This document shows, piece after piece, positions 1 through 7,550 of a stretch of 45,560 nucleotides of DNA. Every line of letters starts with the position of its first letter. Within the stretch, counting starts at the first letter, position 1. Below the pieces are notes generated by a model. The model saw nothing but the letters and a program-made list of their open reading frames with translations, made no database searches and was not told the origin of the DNA. The position numbers and the translations under genes were made by a program. The stretch comes from Paenibacillus sp. (GTDB lineage Bacteria; Bacillota; Bacilli; Paenibacillales; Paenibacillaceae), in contig JAIRVF010000094.1 of the NCBI GenBank assembly GCA_031254035.1, positions 1 to 45,560 on the forward strand. Direction: 5' to 3'.

Positions 1-2
1 AT

Positions 3-269
3 CACCAAGCTAACGGCAAGATTACAAATCCATATGTTACACAAGCAATGTCAGCTATCAGGTCTTTTTCTTCAGATTGGACCGCAATGAATTATGCGAG
101 GACAGCATTTATGACAGCAACTGGTGCAGCTCTAGTTACACTCGAAACAATTATTGGTGCAATTCTTTCTGGAGCTGCAGGTGTAGTAGCGGCAGTTCAA
201 TGTTACGATTCATTCCAATCTTGTAAGCACGATCTGGATAGTGCTTGCAGTTATATTGATAGAATTTAA
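3..269 (+). CDS. C-terminal part of unrecognised hydrophobic Cys-containing protein (5' truncated)
   Basis: The frame is open from the window edge, so the start lies upstream; the first internal ATG is at 48. The visible 88 residues hold an Ala/Gly/Ile-rich hydrophobic stretch (about residues 40-64 of the visible part) that could be one or two membrane helices. A polar tail with three cysteines follows (VQCYDSFQSCKHDLDSACSY). I do not recognise the family. A small secreted or membrane-active peptide, with the membrane protein 80 bp downstream as a partner, is possible, but nothing in the sequence proves it. Confidence 0.6.
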   Translation, partial: HQANGKITNPYVTQAMSAIRSFSSDWTAMNYARTAFMTATGAALVTLETIIGAILSGAAGVVAAVQCYDSFQSCKHDLDSACSYIDRI

Positions 270-349
270 TAACAGTAACTTGTGGATGGCTCTAGTTGTA
301 TAATTAAAGCCATCCCACAGATTACATAAGAGAGGACTTGGATAGCCTC

Positions 350-610
350 ATGAATATCTTAATCTTAATTATGATCAGTTTGTTTATTGTTCTGCTCGGA
401 ACAATTTATCAGTTGTTTCGTTATCAATTCAAGCCACGCTTCACTAACATTGGATTATCAATTACGGGGATTTTACTTGCTTTCTTAAGACAAGATTTTA
501 AAGAAGAGTATACTTTCTTGTTCTACTTTTTTTTAATATCATTTGTTATCATGGGTGTATTACCACTAATAGATCTTATCTTAAACATCTTGAAAAAGAG
601 CAACAAATAG
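350..610 (+). CDS. Small membrane protein, unknown function
   Basis: About 86 residues with three clear hydrophobic segments (roughly 2-20, 34-48 and 58-80), separated by short charged loops and ending in a Lys-rich tail (LKKSNK). A TTG at 338 is the alternative start; the purine-rich AGAGAGGA at 329-336 lies too close to it and rather far from the ATG at 350, so the start is uncertain. It follows the truncated hydrophobic gene by 80 bp on the same strand. Three-helix proteins beside a hydrophobic peptide gene are sometimes bacteriocin immunity proteins, but that is only an analogy. Confidence 0.55.
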   Translation: MNILILIMISLFIVLLGTIYQLFRYQFKPRFTNIGLSITGILLAFLRQDFKEEYTFLFYFFLISFVIMGVLPLIDLILNILKKSNK

Positions 611-811
611 CTTATTTGCTACTTAACTGGTGGTTATTTACGGATAATTTATACAAACTGATAAAACCAGCGCGGTCCCTAAAATGTTTCCACGTTTATT
701 ACTCCCCTTGAACGTTAAGAACTTTTCAACCTCTTCCGCATCACGTTTCCTTACGTTGTTAGATGTGCATTTCTTATTTTCCACGAAACACCAATGAATT
801 TAGAATTGATA

Positions 812-1330
812 TCAAACAATAAACTTCGTAAATACTGGATCTCGTAGCATGCCTGACTTGGTCCAGTTTCGCATTTTTATTTCCGCACGTATTCTGGGCT
901 CTAGGTATACAAAGTTCTTATCCTCACCGGAAATAATTCTTCTGCTTACCCCGTAAAAAGCTTTCTTCTCTTTCGGTCCTGGTCCAAACTCGATAATACC
1001 AGTTGGCCGCAGCTTTCCAAAGCCATCCACGATCATCCGAAATCCTCTTTACGATATCCCGTGATAAATACCTCAGCATATGACCAGCTTATGACCTTTC
1101 GACATGCGTCCGATCGGCAACTGACATATTGGTTATTTTTGCGCTTTCCGACTCCGACCATACCTTCCATGCCCCACGCTTCGATTTGCTCAAATAAGCT
1201 TTCACCGGCGCCCTCGATATATGGAGTAACACCGAATGCGCGTGTTGGCACAAGAATTCCGCCCAGGATCGCCTGATTGGACCAATATCAACGGGGCCAG
1301 GAATGTCAAAGAAGACTGTGATCAACGTAT
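812..1330 (-). pseudogene. Decayed ATP-dependent DNA ligase (C-terminal two thirds)
   Basis: Three minus-strand frames together read as the end of the adenylation domain and the C-terminal OB part of an ATP-dependent DNA ligase. LITVFFDI lies near 1305-1328. YIEGAGESLFEQIEAWGMEG and the Lys/Arg-rich KRKN...SRRSDA-type motif follow in the 1033-1251 frame. LRPTGIIEFG and LEPRIRAEIKMRNWT follow in the 812-1036 frame. The frame changes at about 1033-1036 and again between 1250 and 1300, and the N-terminus with the catalytic lysine motif is absent. The gene is therefore dead. Such ligases occur in Bacillales chromosomes and in SPbeta-like phages, so this may be an old phage remnant. Confidence 0.7.
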
Positions 1331-1498
1331 TCAAAATAGAGATCAAGCTGCGGCATGGTGATTATTGGGACTGGATTAAATTCGAAGAAATTATCGCTGC
1401 GAGAGTATAAACAAAAGGATTCCCGATCATTTCTTTTTATGTTCCTGAAATCAGGTTATAACGTATAAAGTGTCTTACGCATGTGTTTCAGTTCACCA

Positions 1499-1647
1499 GG
1501 TTCTTCTGAGGTCGGGGGCCACTGCGGGTGCTCACGACCCCAGTTCTTCAGTAGATTCATTTTTAAAAATTTAATTTACATTGACAATGACGAGCCACCT
1601 ATGCCCGTCATTTTTATTTTTTCTTCGAATTAAAGTTTCCGAATTAA
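1499..1647. repeat. Diverged duplicated segment, copy A
   Basis: This ~150 bp stretch matches 3391-3540 in the same order. The shared words are CTTCTGAGGT, ACTGCGGGTGC, CACGACCCC, TTAATTTAC, CATTTTTATTTTTT and CTTCGAATTAA. On the minus strand it encodes a short peptide (MNLLKNWGREHPQWPPTSEE and onward), whose counterpart in copy B reads GRAHPQLSQTSEGPV, so both may be remnants of one coding sequence. Apart from this, 1331-1788 shows no convincing gene. Confidence 0.55.
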
Positions 1648-1788
1648 GTTGCTCTTATTAAACAAAGAAATGTAAAGTGGGTGCCAAGGCGGTTTGATTA
1701 AGGGATAAGGAATTCGAGTATAACCAATGGAATTATTTTTTTGATAACATTGAATGAATGAATGAGAGAGGGGTGGCATTAGTAGATC

Positions 1789-2205
1789 ATGAAGCAAAGG
1801 ATAACCATCGAAAATCTGAATGAACTGTCTACCGAGCAAAAAGAGAGGTTGCGTAAATGGTGGATGGGGAGCAATCCCGGAATATCTGATCTCTACGTGG
1901 TAAAAGTAAAGTTTGATGACGTCATTAGCTATGAGGGACCTTTCGTGAATTCTGGTCACAGAGACTTTAACGAGGACTATTATAAAGGCGAAGCGCTGCC
2001 GCTTCTTTCTATCGGACAAATGATTGAGATCGTTCAGGGGAACCTAAAGAATGGCTTAGTGATTGAATATACTAATGACAAGGTGAGTAATTATCTTCAT
2101 TGGGAAATCCCAAGGTTTAATTTGCCGGACAACCGACTAAATAATGTCATAACAAATCCTGAGTTATGTGATTCACTCTGGCTTGCGATAATTACAGTTC
2201 TTTAG
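1789..2205 (+). CDS. Hypothetical protein, phage/Bacillales type
   Basis: 138 residues, preceded by GAGAGAGGGGTGG at an acceptable distance from the ATG. The N-terminus is a helix-like segment (ENLNELSTEQKERLRKWW). The middle is mixed charged, and the C-terminus contains LPLLSIGQMIEIVQ and ELCDSLWLAIITVL. That arrangement, a WW-containing start and a 'DSLW' end, resembles small uncharacterised proteins of Bacillales prophages, but I cannot name a family. A good terminator follows at once, so it looks like an intact monocistronic gene in otherwise decayed surroundings. Confidence 0.65.
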   Translation: MKQRITIENLNELSTEQKERLRKWWMGSNPGISDLYVVKVKFDDVISYEGPFVNSGHRDFNEDYYKGEALPLLSIGQMIEIVQGNLKNGLVIEYTNDKVSNYLHWEIPRFNLPDNRLNNVITNPELCDSLWLAIITVL

Positions 2206-2230
2206 CTTCCACATAAATTCCAAATCCAAG

Positions 2231-2256
2231 GTCACTCAAAAGAGTGGCTTTTTATT
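2231..2256 (+). terminator. Rho-independent terminator
   Basis: GTCACTC (2231-2237), loop AAAA, GAGTGGC (2242-2248), with one G-U pair, followed by TTTTTATTTT. It closes the 138-residue hypothetical gene. Confidence 0.75.
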
Positions 2257-2640
2257 TTGGGGAAAGGGTGAGGAATGTGAAAAAGAAGAAATCAATTATG
2301 CGATTCTTGCAACGTGTTTCCGGAGTACATCGGGTCCATCATATATGGTATTCATACGGGTACAAGATACCGTTCACCAATAGAGCGTACTTTCCGACGA
2401 AGGTATTCGGGATAAGACATGGGTTCAAAAGACTGGAGAATGATAAATACCACAACTGCACGACTACAGGGGTATACTGATGTGCTTAAGAAATTAACCA
2501 GATGGATCATCAGGAAGACGAAGAGTAGAAGTATACGACAGGTGCCCATTTTCGGTTAATCTTACATCCTATTTACGGGCAGTATTATGATTATTTTACT
2601 CATGATTAATATCATATATTTTTCCTCACATGTTCATATT
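2257..2640. other. Region without a convincing gene
   Basis: All frames are short or lack a ribosome site. The plus strand contains basic stretches (for example RSPIERTFRRRYSG and KLTRWIIRKTKSRSIR) in successive frames, which may be a heavily frameshifted remnant of a basic protein. I could not assign a family. Confidence 0.3.
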
Positions 2641-2643
2641 TGG

Positions 2644-2672
2644 TTGATCTGTATGGGCCGTGTAGTTATAAT
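2644..2672 (+). promoter_or_regulatory. Sigma-A type promoter of the secreted peptide gene
   Basis: TTGATC (2644-2649), a 17 bp spacer and a perfect TATAAT (2667-2672), 33 bp before the small secreted peptide gene. The gene also has a very strong ribosome site (AAAGGGGGGG). Confidence 0.65.
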
Positions 2673-2704
2673 AAATTGAATACATAGAGAAAGGGGGGGT
2701 AACT

Positions 2705-2875
2705 ATGAAAAAAATGATAGCGGTTTCTATTTTGGCTTTGGCAGTAGTCGGAGTATCGCTTTTTCCAGCTACCATTCAGGCATTTGGTACATATCCGGGT
2801 ATAGATCCTACTAAAGGTGGTAGTGGTGGACATGACTGCCACAACCCACTAGATTCATGCGGTGGTGGAAATTAG
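2705..2875 (+). CDS. Small secreted peptide precursor (56 aa)
   Basis: The N-terminus has two lysines, a hydrophobic core (MIAVSILALAVVGVSLF) and a likely signal peptidase site after PATIQA, near residue 26. The mature part would be about 30 residues, Gly-rich, with two cysteines: FGTYPGIDPTKGG, then HDCHNPLDSCGGGN. A consensus promoter and a strong ribosome site precede it, so it should be well expressed. An inverted repeat follows 40 bp downstream. Possible roles are a signalling peptide or a small bacteriocin. No immunity, transporter or modification gene is adjacent. Confidence 0.7.
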   Translation: MKKMIAVSILALAVVGVSLFPATIQAFGTYPGIDPTKGGSGGHDCHNPLDSCGGGN

Positions 2876-2914
2876 ATACTACCTGTGAAAACTTCGAAGA
2901 CTTGAGTAATTTTA

Positions 2915-2997
2915 TATAGGCTGAACGAAAGAATGCAGTGGAATGAGTTGCAGAGACATCTCATATCTCACATACAAAAACTTTCGTTCAGCCTATA
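2915..2997. repeat. 83-bp element bounded by perfect 17-bp inverted repeats
   Basis: TATAGGCTGAACGAAAG (2915-2931) and its exact complement CTTTCGTTCAGCCTATA (2981-2997) enclose 49 bp, which contain a further small ATGAG...CTCAT pair. There is no T-run on either side, so it is not a typical terminator. It could be a MITE-like miniature element or a stable RNA stem. Confidence 0.7.
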
Positions 2998-3026
2998 ATA
3001 GAAAAAATTGAGTTTAATAAATCCCT

Positions 3027-3302
3027 GTGTCAGATTTTCCTTTTGTTTTCTCATCTTGTTCCTTTGAGCTTGAGGAGCAGTTTGGTGATGATCCCAGAAT
3101 AATGGACATGGTGATTGCTGCAATGCCAACGATCTGTACTCAGGCGGGCAGGACGTTGCTTTATATACCTTTGTCGGAGACGTTGCCAACTATGAATGAT
3201 TACAGGCCTAAGAGCAGAGGAACAACGAATGCAGACGATAGGAAGAAGGAGATTCAGATTCAATCCCTTGTTAATGGGAATGACGTCATCAGACAGTCGT
3301 AA
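3027..3302 (+). pseudogene. Unrecognised, probably degenerate open frame
   Basis: An open stretch of 91 codons without a ribosome site. The central part (ELEEQFGDDPRIMDMVIAAM, then GRTLLYIPLS) has the look of a helical segment followed by a 'YIP' strand. That vaguely recalls the N-terminal part of Mor-type phage activators, but I see no reliable HTH after it. It lies between the inverted-repeat element and repeat copy B in a decayed region. Treat it as a remnant of uncertain origin. Confidence 0.2.
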
Positions 3303-3390
3303 AGGCACATTTTAGGCGTTGTTATGTGAAGAGTATGGAGTGTCATGAATATATATTCGATGGCTGAGAACACCAACGGAGTAAGTCACG

Positions 3391-3540
3391 GGTCCTTCTG
3401 AGGTTTGGGATAACTGCGGGTGCGCACGACCCCCGATTTGGTCTAGTTTTAAATTAAATAATTTACTTCCGCTTCCGTTTCGATCTTTGCGAAATGGGAG
3501 CATTTTTATTTTTTGCTTCGAATTAAGTGGTCGAATTAAA
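3391..3540. repeat. Diverged duplicated segment, copy B
   Basis: Second copy of the segment at 1499-1647, in the same orientation, with the same series of conserved words ending in CATTTTTATTTTTT and CTTCGAATTAA. Copy B ends just before the truncated gene at 3584. Confidence 0.55.
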
Positions 3541-3583
3541 GGTTAGTCCGAAATTCAGTGAAAACGGAAGTTGAGGTGAGATA

Positions 3584-3643
3584 ATGGCCAAAAAGAAAGC
3601 GGAAGTGGTAAAACTACATGATATGCTTGTCGGCACAGGGTAA
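3584..3643 (+). pseudogene. Truncated gene start (19 codons)
   Basis: A good ribosome site (GAGGTGAG) and ATG open a lysine-rich start (MAKKKAEVVKLHDMLVGTG) that meets TAA at once. It looks like the surviving 5' end of a gene lost by deletion. The following 105 bp to the next gene hold only a weak inverted repeat (AATTCTC...GAGAATT, about 3710-3735). Confidence 0.35.
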
Positions 3644-3748
3644 TTGCGTCCGTTTTAGGGAGATCAGGGCAGATACCTTAAAATAAACCACGGATCAGAT
3701 GGCGTAAATAATTCTCATCTTTGAAGTGAGAGAATTAATTTGTGAGGA

Positions 3749-4483
3749 ATGTATACGTTGTTGAATCTTATAGAGTATATTGCAAAAAGGAAAAAAGAAG
3801 ATAGTCTCAATGAATTTGATTACCAGTCTAAAGCAGAGAATACGAGAATATGTGTCAACTATATTTTTGAGTATTTCAATAATTATTTAGGTGATGATTC
3901 AGTAAATGATGAAAAAACAATTCTTCAAGTAGAAAAATTAGAAAAATACCGTAAACAACTAGATGAATACGAACTAGATACCCAGGAGTGGCTCGTTAAC
4001 ATATTTGATGAATACGGTAAGAAGATGAACATTATAATAAGCAATTTTCTTAAAAAACAGGAATTTTTCATGTTATACAATTCAGACAGTGAATTTAGGG
4101 GATTATCGTATGAATGCTATTCAAGATTAAGTGCCAAGCATCCATTTATTAAGGAACACACTGAGATGATTTTTCATGTTATCAAGGAACAACATAAAAT
4201 AAAAAGCCTTGAACGAATGTATACCGTTAAATTTAGAATAATTGATCTCATTGATGATTGGATCGAAGATACCTGGAACAAATATAATGTGAACATCGTG
4301 GCATTTGCAGAAGATTGGATTGATAAATTTTATGACAGTACAAACCTTTGGCCAGCAACTCATAAAAAGAAAAGTAATAATCAATGGATTAAATATGAAT
4401 ACGACTATAGACAAGAAAGTAATTTGTTTAACTTAAATGAGCTCTATAGAAAAATGCCGAAGATTATTGGGATGAATATTTAA
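3749..4483 (+). CDS. Hypothetical helical protein, unknown function
   Basis: 244 residues, very AT-rich and rich in Lys, Glu, Asn, Ile and Tyr. It is almost certainly mostly helical and soluble; I see no signal peptide, membrane segment or catalytic signature. The ATG at 3749 follows GAGGA almost directly, so initiation is weak or the true start is elsewhere. It is the last intact gene before the prophage boundary, stands alone, and differs in base composition from its neighbours, which suggests an acquired cargo gene. An abortive-infection or toxin role is conceivable but unsupported. Confidence 0.6.
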   Translation: MYTLLNLIEYIAKRKKEDSLNEFDYQSKAENTRICVNYIFEYFNNYLGDDSVNDEKTILQVEKLEKYRKQLDEYELDTQEWLVNIFDEYGKKMNIIISNFLKKQEFFMLYNSDSEFRGLSYECYSRLSAKHPFIKEHTEMIFHVIKEQHKIKSLERMYTVKFRIIDLIDDWIEDTWNKYNVNIVAFAEDWIDKFYDSTNLWPATHKKKSNNQWIKYEYDYRQESNLFNLNELYRKMPKIIGMNI

Positions 4484-4518
4484 ATAAGGTGTACATAACG
4501 GCTTAAATATTTGATTTG

Positions 4519-4589
4519 CCTAGATTGAGCTTTTCCCACATTCCCAAGACTTAAGTATGTAGATGGGCGCAGCAAAAGCTCATTCTAGG
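4519..4589. repeat. Imperfect 16-bp inverted repeat near the prophage boundary
   Basis: CCTAGATTGAGCTTTT (4519-4534) and AAAAGCTCATTCTAGG (4574-4589) pair at 15 of 16 positions around a 39 bp loop. No T-run follows. It lies 36 bp after the 244-residue gene and 145 bp outside the attachment site. The rest of 4484-4699 shows nothing recognisable. Confidence 0.5.
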
Positions 4590-4699
4590 TGGCACCAGAA
4601 TTCTCGAAATATACTTTAGTTGAATAAAGGGCACCATTTCAGCACCAAATGGCTAATTTGGAGGATTATTCTGGAAAAGATAAAGCTTCTGAAAATATG

Positions 4700-4726
4700 A
4701 AAAGCCCTTGATAATCAAGGACTTTT
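4700..4726 (-). terminator. Terminator-like hairpin beyond the tRNA 3' end
   Basis: AAAAGCCCTTGAT (4700-4712) pairs with ATCAAGGACTTTT (4714-4726) with one mismatch. On the minus strand it lies a few bases downstream of the tRNA-like 3' end, as expected for the terminator of the original tRNA transcript. Confidence 0.6.
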
Positions 4727-4732
4727 CGTTTA

Positions 4733-4776
4733 TGATCTGCAGTGGGCTCGAACCACTGACCCCCACCCTGTCAAAG
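4733..4776 (-). other. Prophage attachment site: 3' half of a tRNA-Val(GAC)-like gene
   Basis: Read on the minus strand, this gives an anticodon loop TTGACAG (anticodon GAC), the 3' anticodon-stem strand GGTGG, the variable loop GGGTC, a perfect T-arm (AGTGG TTCGAGC CCACT) and a 7-nt acceptor strand GCAGATC plus discriminator A. The 5' anticodon strand, D-arm and 5' acceptor strand are missing, so this is only the 3' part. Integration into a tRNA 3' end leaves exactly such a fragment at one prophage end. The integrase starts 186 bp away. The intact tRNA should be at the other end, outside this window. Confidence 0.7.
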
Positions 4777-4961
4777 GCAATGGGATAGCTATCTTAAATG
4801 GAACAACCTCTAAAAAATTAGTAATATCAAGGGTTTGAGATGTTCGCATATTGTTCTCATTTGGACTAGTTTCTATACAAAATACTTAAGTCTGTCCCCA
4901 AAATGTCCCCATGACAAAAATGAGTGATCGGATCTCCTTAACTTGAACATCATATTTACTT

Positions 4962-6263
4962 TTAGTCTTTTTTTGTTGCGCGGGCAAATTTATCGAATTT
5001 ACCAGCTGTACGTTTTTTTACTTTTTTAGTTACGTGAACATAAGTATCAGTCGTGGTCGATAATCTGGCATGTCCAAGTCGCCGTTGGATCGCCATTAAA
5101 ATTGAGTCAAAGTTACTTTCATCTTCATCTTCCAAAAGCAATGTTCCTGAGCTGTGTCGTAAACCATGAAACTTAATGTAGCGAATCCCGTGTCTTTCAC
5201 AAAATCGTTTCCACCATTTTGAGGGATGCTGATAATAATATGGCTTGCCCTTCCCATTATGAAATACAAATTCTCTGTCTTCACCAAGCCACTTATCTTC
5301 CATAAACTCTTTATCATCGTACCATTCATTTTTATAGACTGCTAGTTCATCCATATACCACTGTGGCATATCGATATCCCGATAAGAGGCTAATGATTTC
5401 GGGCCTTTTTCAACTGCCTTACCTTTTTTTGTTAGAGGGATATTGTTCTCAATGGTAATGATGCATTGTCCAAAATTTACAAAAGGCCATTCTAAACCAT
5501 TCAATTCACCTCTTCTACAACCCCCGATCATGGCGCCTAAAATAAGTAGTCTCCATTTGCGGCTTTCTTTGTATAGGGCGTCTACAACCTGCTGAGCTTC
5601 TTCCTCATCATAATATTGTGGATTCTTACGTTGCTCCATTATTTTAGCCTTTGCATTCTTATCAGAAGGCTTTTTTACTCCATCCATTGGATTTTCTTTT
5701 ATGACTTTCCATTCAACTGCGCGAGAAAAAATATTTTTGAGTACTCGGTAGATATAGGCGATTGTCCCGGCATCCAGAGGTTCCATTAAGCGTTGTTTTT
5801 GTTTTTCAGTAAGGGGCTTTTTAGTAACAGGTGGCCGCCTAGCCCCTGGCTTTTCTAAATCCTTCATATACGTAACAATGCTTAGGGCTCTTATTTCATC
5901 AATCTGATTTTGCCCAAATTTAGGGATTAACCTGGTGTAAATAACCTTTTCATAATTGGTTAACGTAGCCGGAGAGAGATTTTCTGGATCGTTGGCATAT
6001 TTTTCAAACCACTCGTTCATGACGAATTGTTCGAATGTCATTTTTTGAGGTTTTATATATTCACCAGATTCAACCTCTTGTTTGAATTTGTACAATTCAT
6101 GTTCTAAGTAATCGTCCAGTTTTCTTTTGGATCTTAGAATCTCCGGGTCATCAATTGTGATCGGTTTTCTTGGTCGGTTACGCGAGCCGTCAGGATGAAA
6201 ACCAAGATCGACTGTCAATCTCCAAGTATTTTGACCTCTTTTTTCAAAGCTACCTTTTGCCAT
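4962..6263 (-). CDS. int: Tyrosine-family phage integrase
   Basis: 433 residues. It catalyses site-specific recombination between phage and host attachment sites. A SAM-like core-binding region lies at about 75-200. The catalytic domain follows with Arg251 (GGCRRGEL), the H-x-x-R box (H366, R369 in FHGLRH), H398 (LGHARLSTTT) and the nucleophile Tyr408 (DTYVHV). The N-terminus resembles the AP2-like arm-binding domain of such integrases (RGQNTWRLTVDLG). The start is set by GAGGTGAG seven bases upstream. It is transcribed toward the tRNA-like attachment site, the usual arrangement for lysogeny modules. Confidence 0.95.
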   Translation of the reverse strand: MAKGSFEKRGQNTWRLTVDLGFHPDGSRNRPRKPITIDDPEILRSKRKLDDYLEHELYKFKQEVESGEYIKPQKMTFEQFVMNEWFEKYANDPENLSPATLTNYEKVIYTRLIPKFGQNQIDEIRALSIVTYMKDLEKPGARRPPVTKKPLTEKQKQRLMEPLDAGTIAYIYRVLKNIFSRAVEWKVIKENPMDGVKKPSDKNAKAKIMEQRKNPQYYDEEEAQQVVDALYKESRKWRLLILGAMIGGCRRGELNGLEWPFVNFGQCIITIENNIPLTKKGKAVEKGPKSLASYRDIDMPQWYMDELAVYKNEWYDDKEFMEDKWLGEDREFVFHNGKGKPYYYQHPSKWWKRFCERHGIRYIKFHGLRHSSGTLLLEDEDESNFDSILMAIQRRLGHARLSTTTDTYVHVTKKVKKRTAGKFDKFARATKKD

Positions 6264-6338
6264 TTTCTCACCTCAAATCAAACGTATGTTCTATTTTTGG
6301 GTATATTTAAACGGCCTTGCGACCGGGAAGCGCAAAGT

Positions 6339-6752
6339 TCAATAAAAGATATGAAAAATTTCAGGAATCCCACATCTAAGCAGGAATTGTTGTTTCGTCT
6401 CGCCTTGTTCAGGTACATTAAAACCTATGAGCAGGTGGACAGCTAACCGATGCGCTTGCCGTTCCAGTTTGTCCACTGAATAAAAGGTATTGCTTCTAAG
6501 GAACGGCGTATTTATACCTGGGTGAAGAATTGCGTGCCCAAGCTCATGTGCACCTGTATAAATGGCTTGATCTTGACTAAGCCGATTGTTGATGTGTATG
6601 ACAGGTATGCGATTAGTATTAGAATAGTACCCCCATGTTTGTTTCCCTAAGTCTTCAAATAGAACCATTATGTTTCTCTGAGTTGCAATCTCTAAAGGTG
6701 AATTGGTTCCGTGGGATCGGATGATTTCCTGAGCTTTTTTCTTCTCTGCCAT
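6339..6752 (-). CDS. ImmA/IrrE-type zinc metallopeptidase
   Basis: 137 residues with the zinc protease signature HELGH (69-73) followed by AILHPG, and a downstream ERQA helix that probably supplies the third metal ligand. Proteins of this family cleave or inactivate the partner XRE repressor, as ImmA does with ImmR of ICEBs1. The gene lies 18 bp downstream of the CI-like repressor gene in the same transcript, the classic partner arrangement. It is therefore the likely trigger for derepression of this prophage, although no activating signal can be read from the sequence. Confidence 0.9.
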   Translation of the reverse strand: MAEKKKAQEIIRSHGTNSPLEIATQRNIMVLFEDLGKQTWGYYSNTNRIPVIHINNRLSQDQAIYTGAHELGHAILHPGINTPFLRSNTFYSVDKLERQAHRLAVHLLIGFNVPEQGETKQQFLLRCGIPEIFHIFY

Positions 6753-6770
6753 CTTGTTGCCCCCGGAATG

Positions 6771-7229
6771 TCATTTTCGGTATTTTTTTGGTGTGAACTT
6801 CTTCTTAGCCATCTCGCGGGACATACGAAGAGTATTCTCTAAGGAAATGCGAAGCAACTCTCGATCCTCCTCGTCCATTGGTTCCCCCATAAAAGATAAA
6901 GACGAGTCAGAATCAAGGTCATTCATCATTTCCTCAAGCTTTTTAGCTATGTCACGTTCGTCTTTGTCTGTTAAAGCGTAGTATGAAGCGGGTTGCTCGG
7001 ATACTACGTTTGAATTCCTAGATTGATCATCAGTTCTGCCAAGAAGGTAATCTGTAGTTGTATCAAGGATATCAGCAATCTTATCTAATGCTTCTGATGT
7101 AGGTATCGTTCTTCCGTTTTCGATGTGGCCTACATTAGATCTTCCCATTCCAAGCTTCTCAGCTATATATCCTTGAGTTATTCCTTTCTCGGTTCGCAAT
7201 TTTTTAATACGAGATCCTAGTGACGACAT
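6771..7229 (-). CDS. CI-like XRE-family repressor
   Basis: 152 residues. An N-terminal XRE helix-turn-helix (about 3-58: LGSRIKKLRTEKGITQGYIA, then GMGRSNVGHIENG) precedes an acidic C-terminal region with a predicted oligomerisation helix. The frame is open further upstream to 7310, but GGGAGGA eight bases before the ATG at 7229 fixes this start. The longer form would also run through the operators. It faces away from the cro-like gene with the operator array between, and is co-transcribed with the ImmA-type protease. Inferred role: maintaining lysogeny by binding the GGGTA...TACCC sites. Confidence 0.9.
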   Translation of the reverse strand: MSSLGSRIKKLRTEKGITQGYIAEKLGMGRSNVGHIENGRTIPTSEALDKIADILDTTTDYLLGRTDDQSRNSNVVSEQPASYYALTDKDERDIAKKLEEMMNDLDSDSSLSFMGEPMDEEDRELLRISLENTLRMSREMAKKKFTPKKYRK

Positions 7230-7254
7230 AAAAGTTCCTCCCACTTTTTCGGAA

Positions 7255-7298
7255 GGGTACTTAAAATACTTGACGGTACTTAAAATACCCTCTATAAT
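7255..7298 (+). promoter_or_regulatory. Early promoter with two repressor operators
   Basis: TTGACG (7270-7275), a 17 bp spacer and a perfect TATAAT (7293-7298) point toward the cro-like gene. Two operator copies overlap it. GGGTACTTAAAATACTT (7255-7271) covers the upstream side of the -35, and GGTACTTAAAATACCC (7275-7290) fills the spacer. Binding at the second would block RNA polymerase directly, and either site could also affect repressor transcription on the minus strand. Confidence 0.85.
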
Positions 7299-7335
7299 GG
7301 GAATCAGCAAAAGAAAAGTGAGGTGACTGATTCCC

Positions 7336-7548
7336 TTGAGTGCTCAAAAAAGAAAACAGTTAACTGATGCAAGGATCGCTAAAGGATTGTCCAGACCCGA
7401 CTTAGCGAAACTTGTGGGGGTATCGTTTGAGCACATTAAGCGCCTTGAATATGGAATGGTTAATCCGAGTACTCCGTTAATGTTCAAAATATGCAGAGTA
7501 TTGGATTCTACCCCAGATGAACTATTTAAGGACATTGTTTGTGCTTAA
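7336..7548 (+). CDS. Cro-like XRE-family regulator
   Basis: 70 residues that are nearly all XRE helix-turn-helix (AKGLSRPDLAKLVGVSFEHI, then KRLEYGMVNPS and MFKICRVLDSTPDEL). A TTG start with upstream GAGGTGA begins it. It is the first gene of the rightward early transcript and lies opposite the CI-like gene, the position of Cro in lambdoid-type switches. Operators lie both upstream and downstream of it. The role in the lytic decision is inferred from position and size. Confidence 0.88.
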   Translation: MSAQKRKQLTDARIAKGLSRPDLAKLVGVSFEHIKRLEYGMVNPSTPLMFKICRVLDSTPDELFKDIVCA

Positions 7549-7550
7549 GT

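Noticed and set aside
1630..2019. 129-codon minus-strand open frame
   Set aside because: Antisense to the better-supported 138-residue gene; its sequence is low-quality, with no ribosome site.
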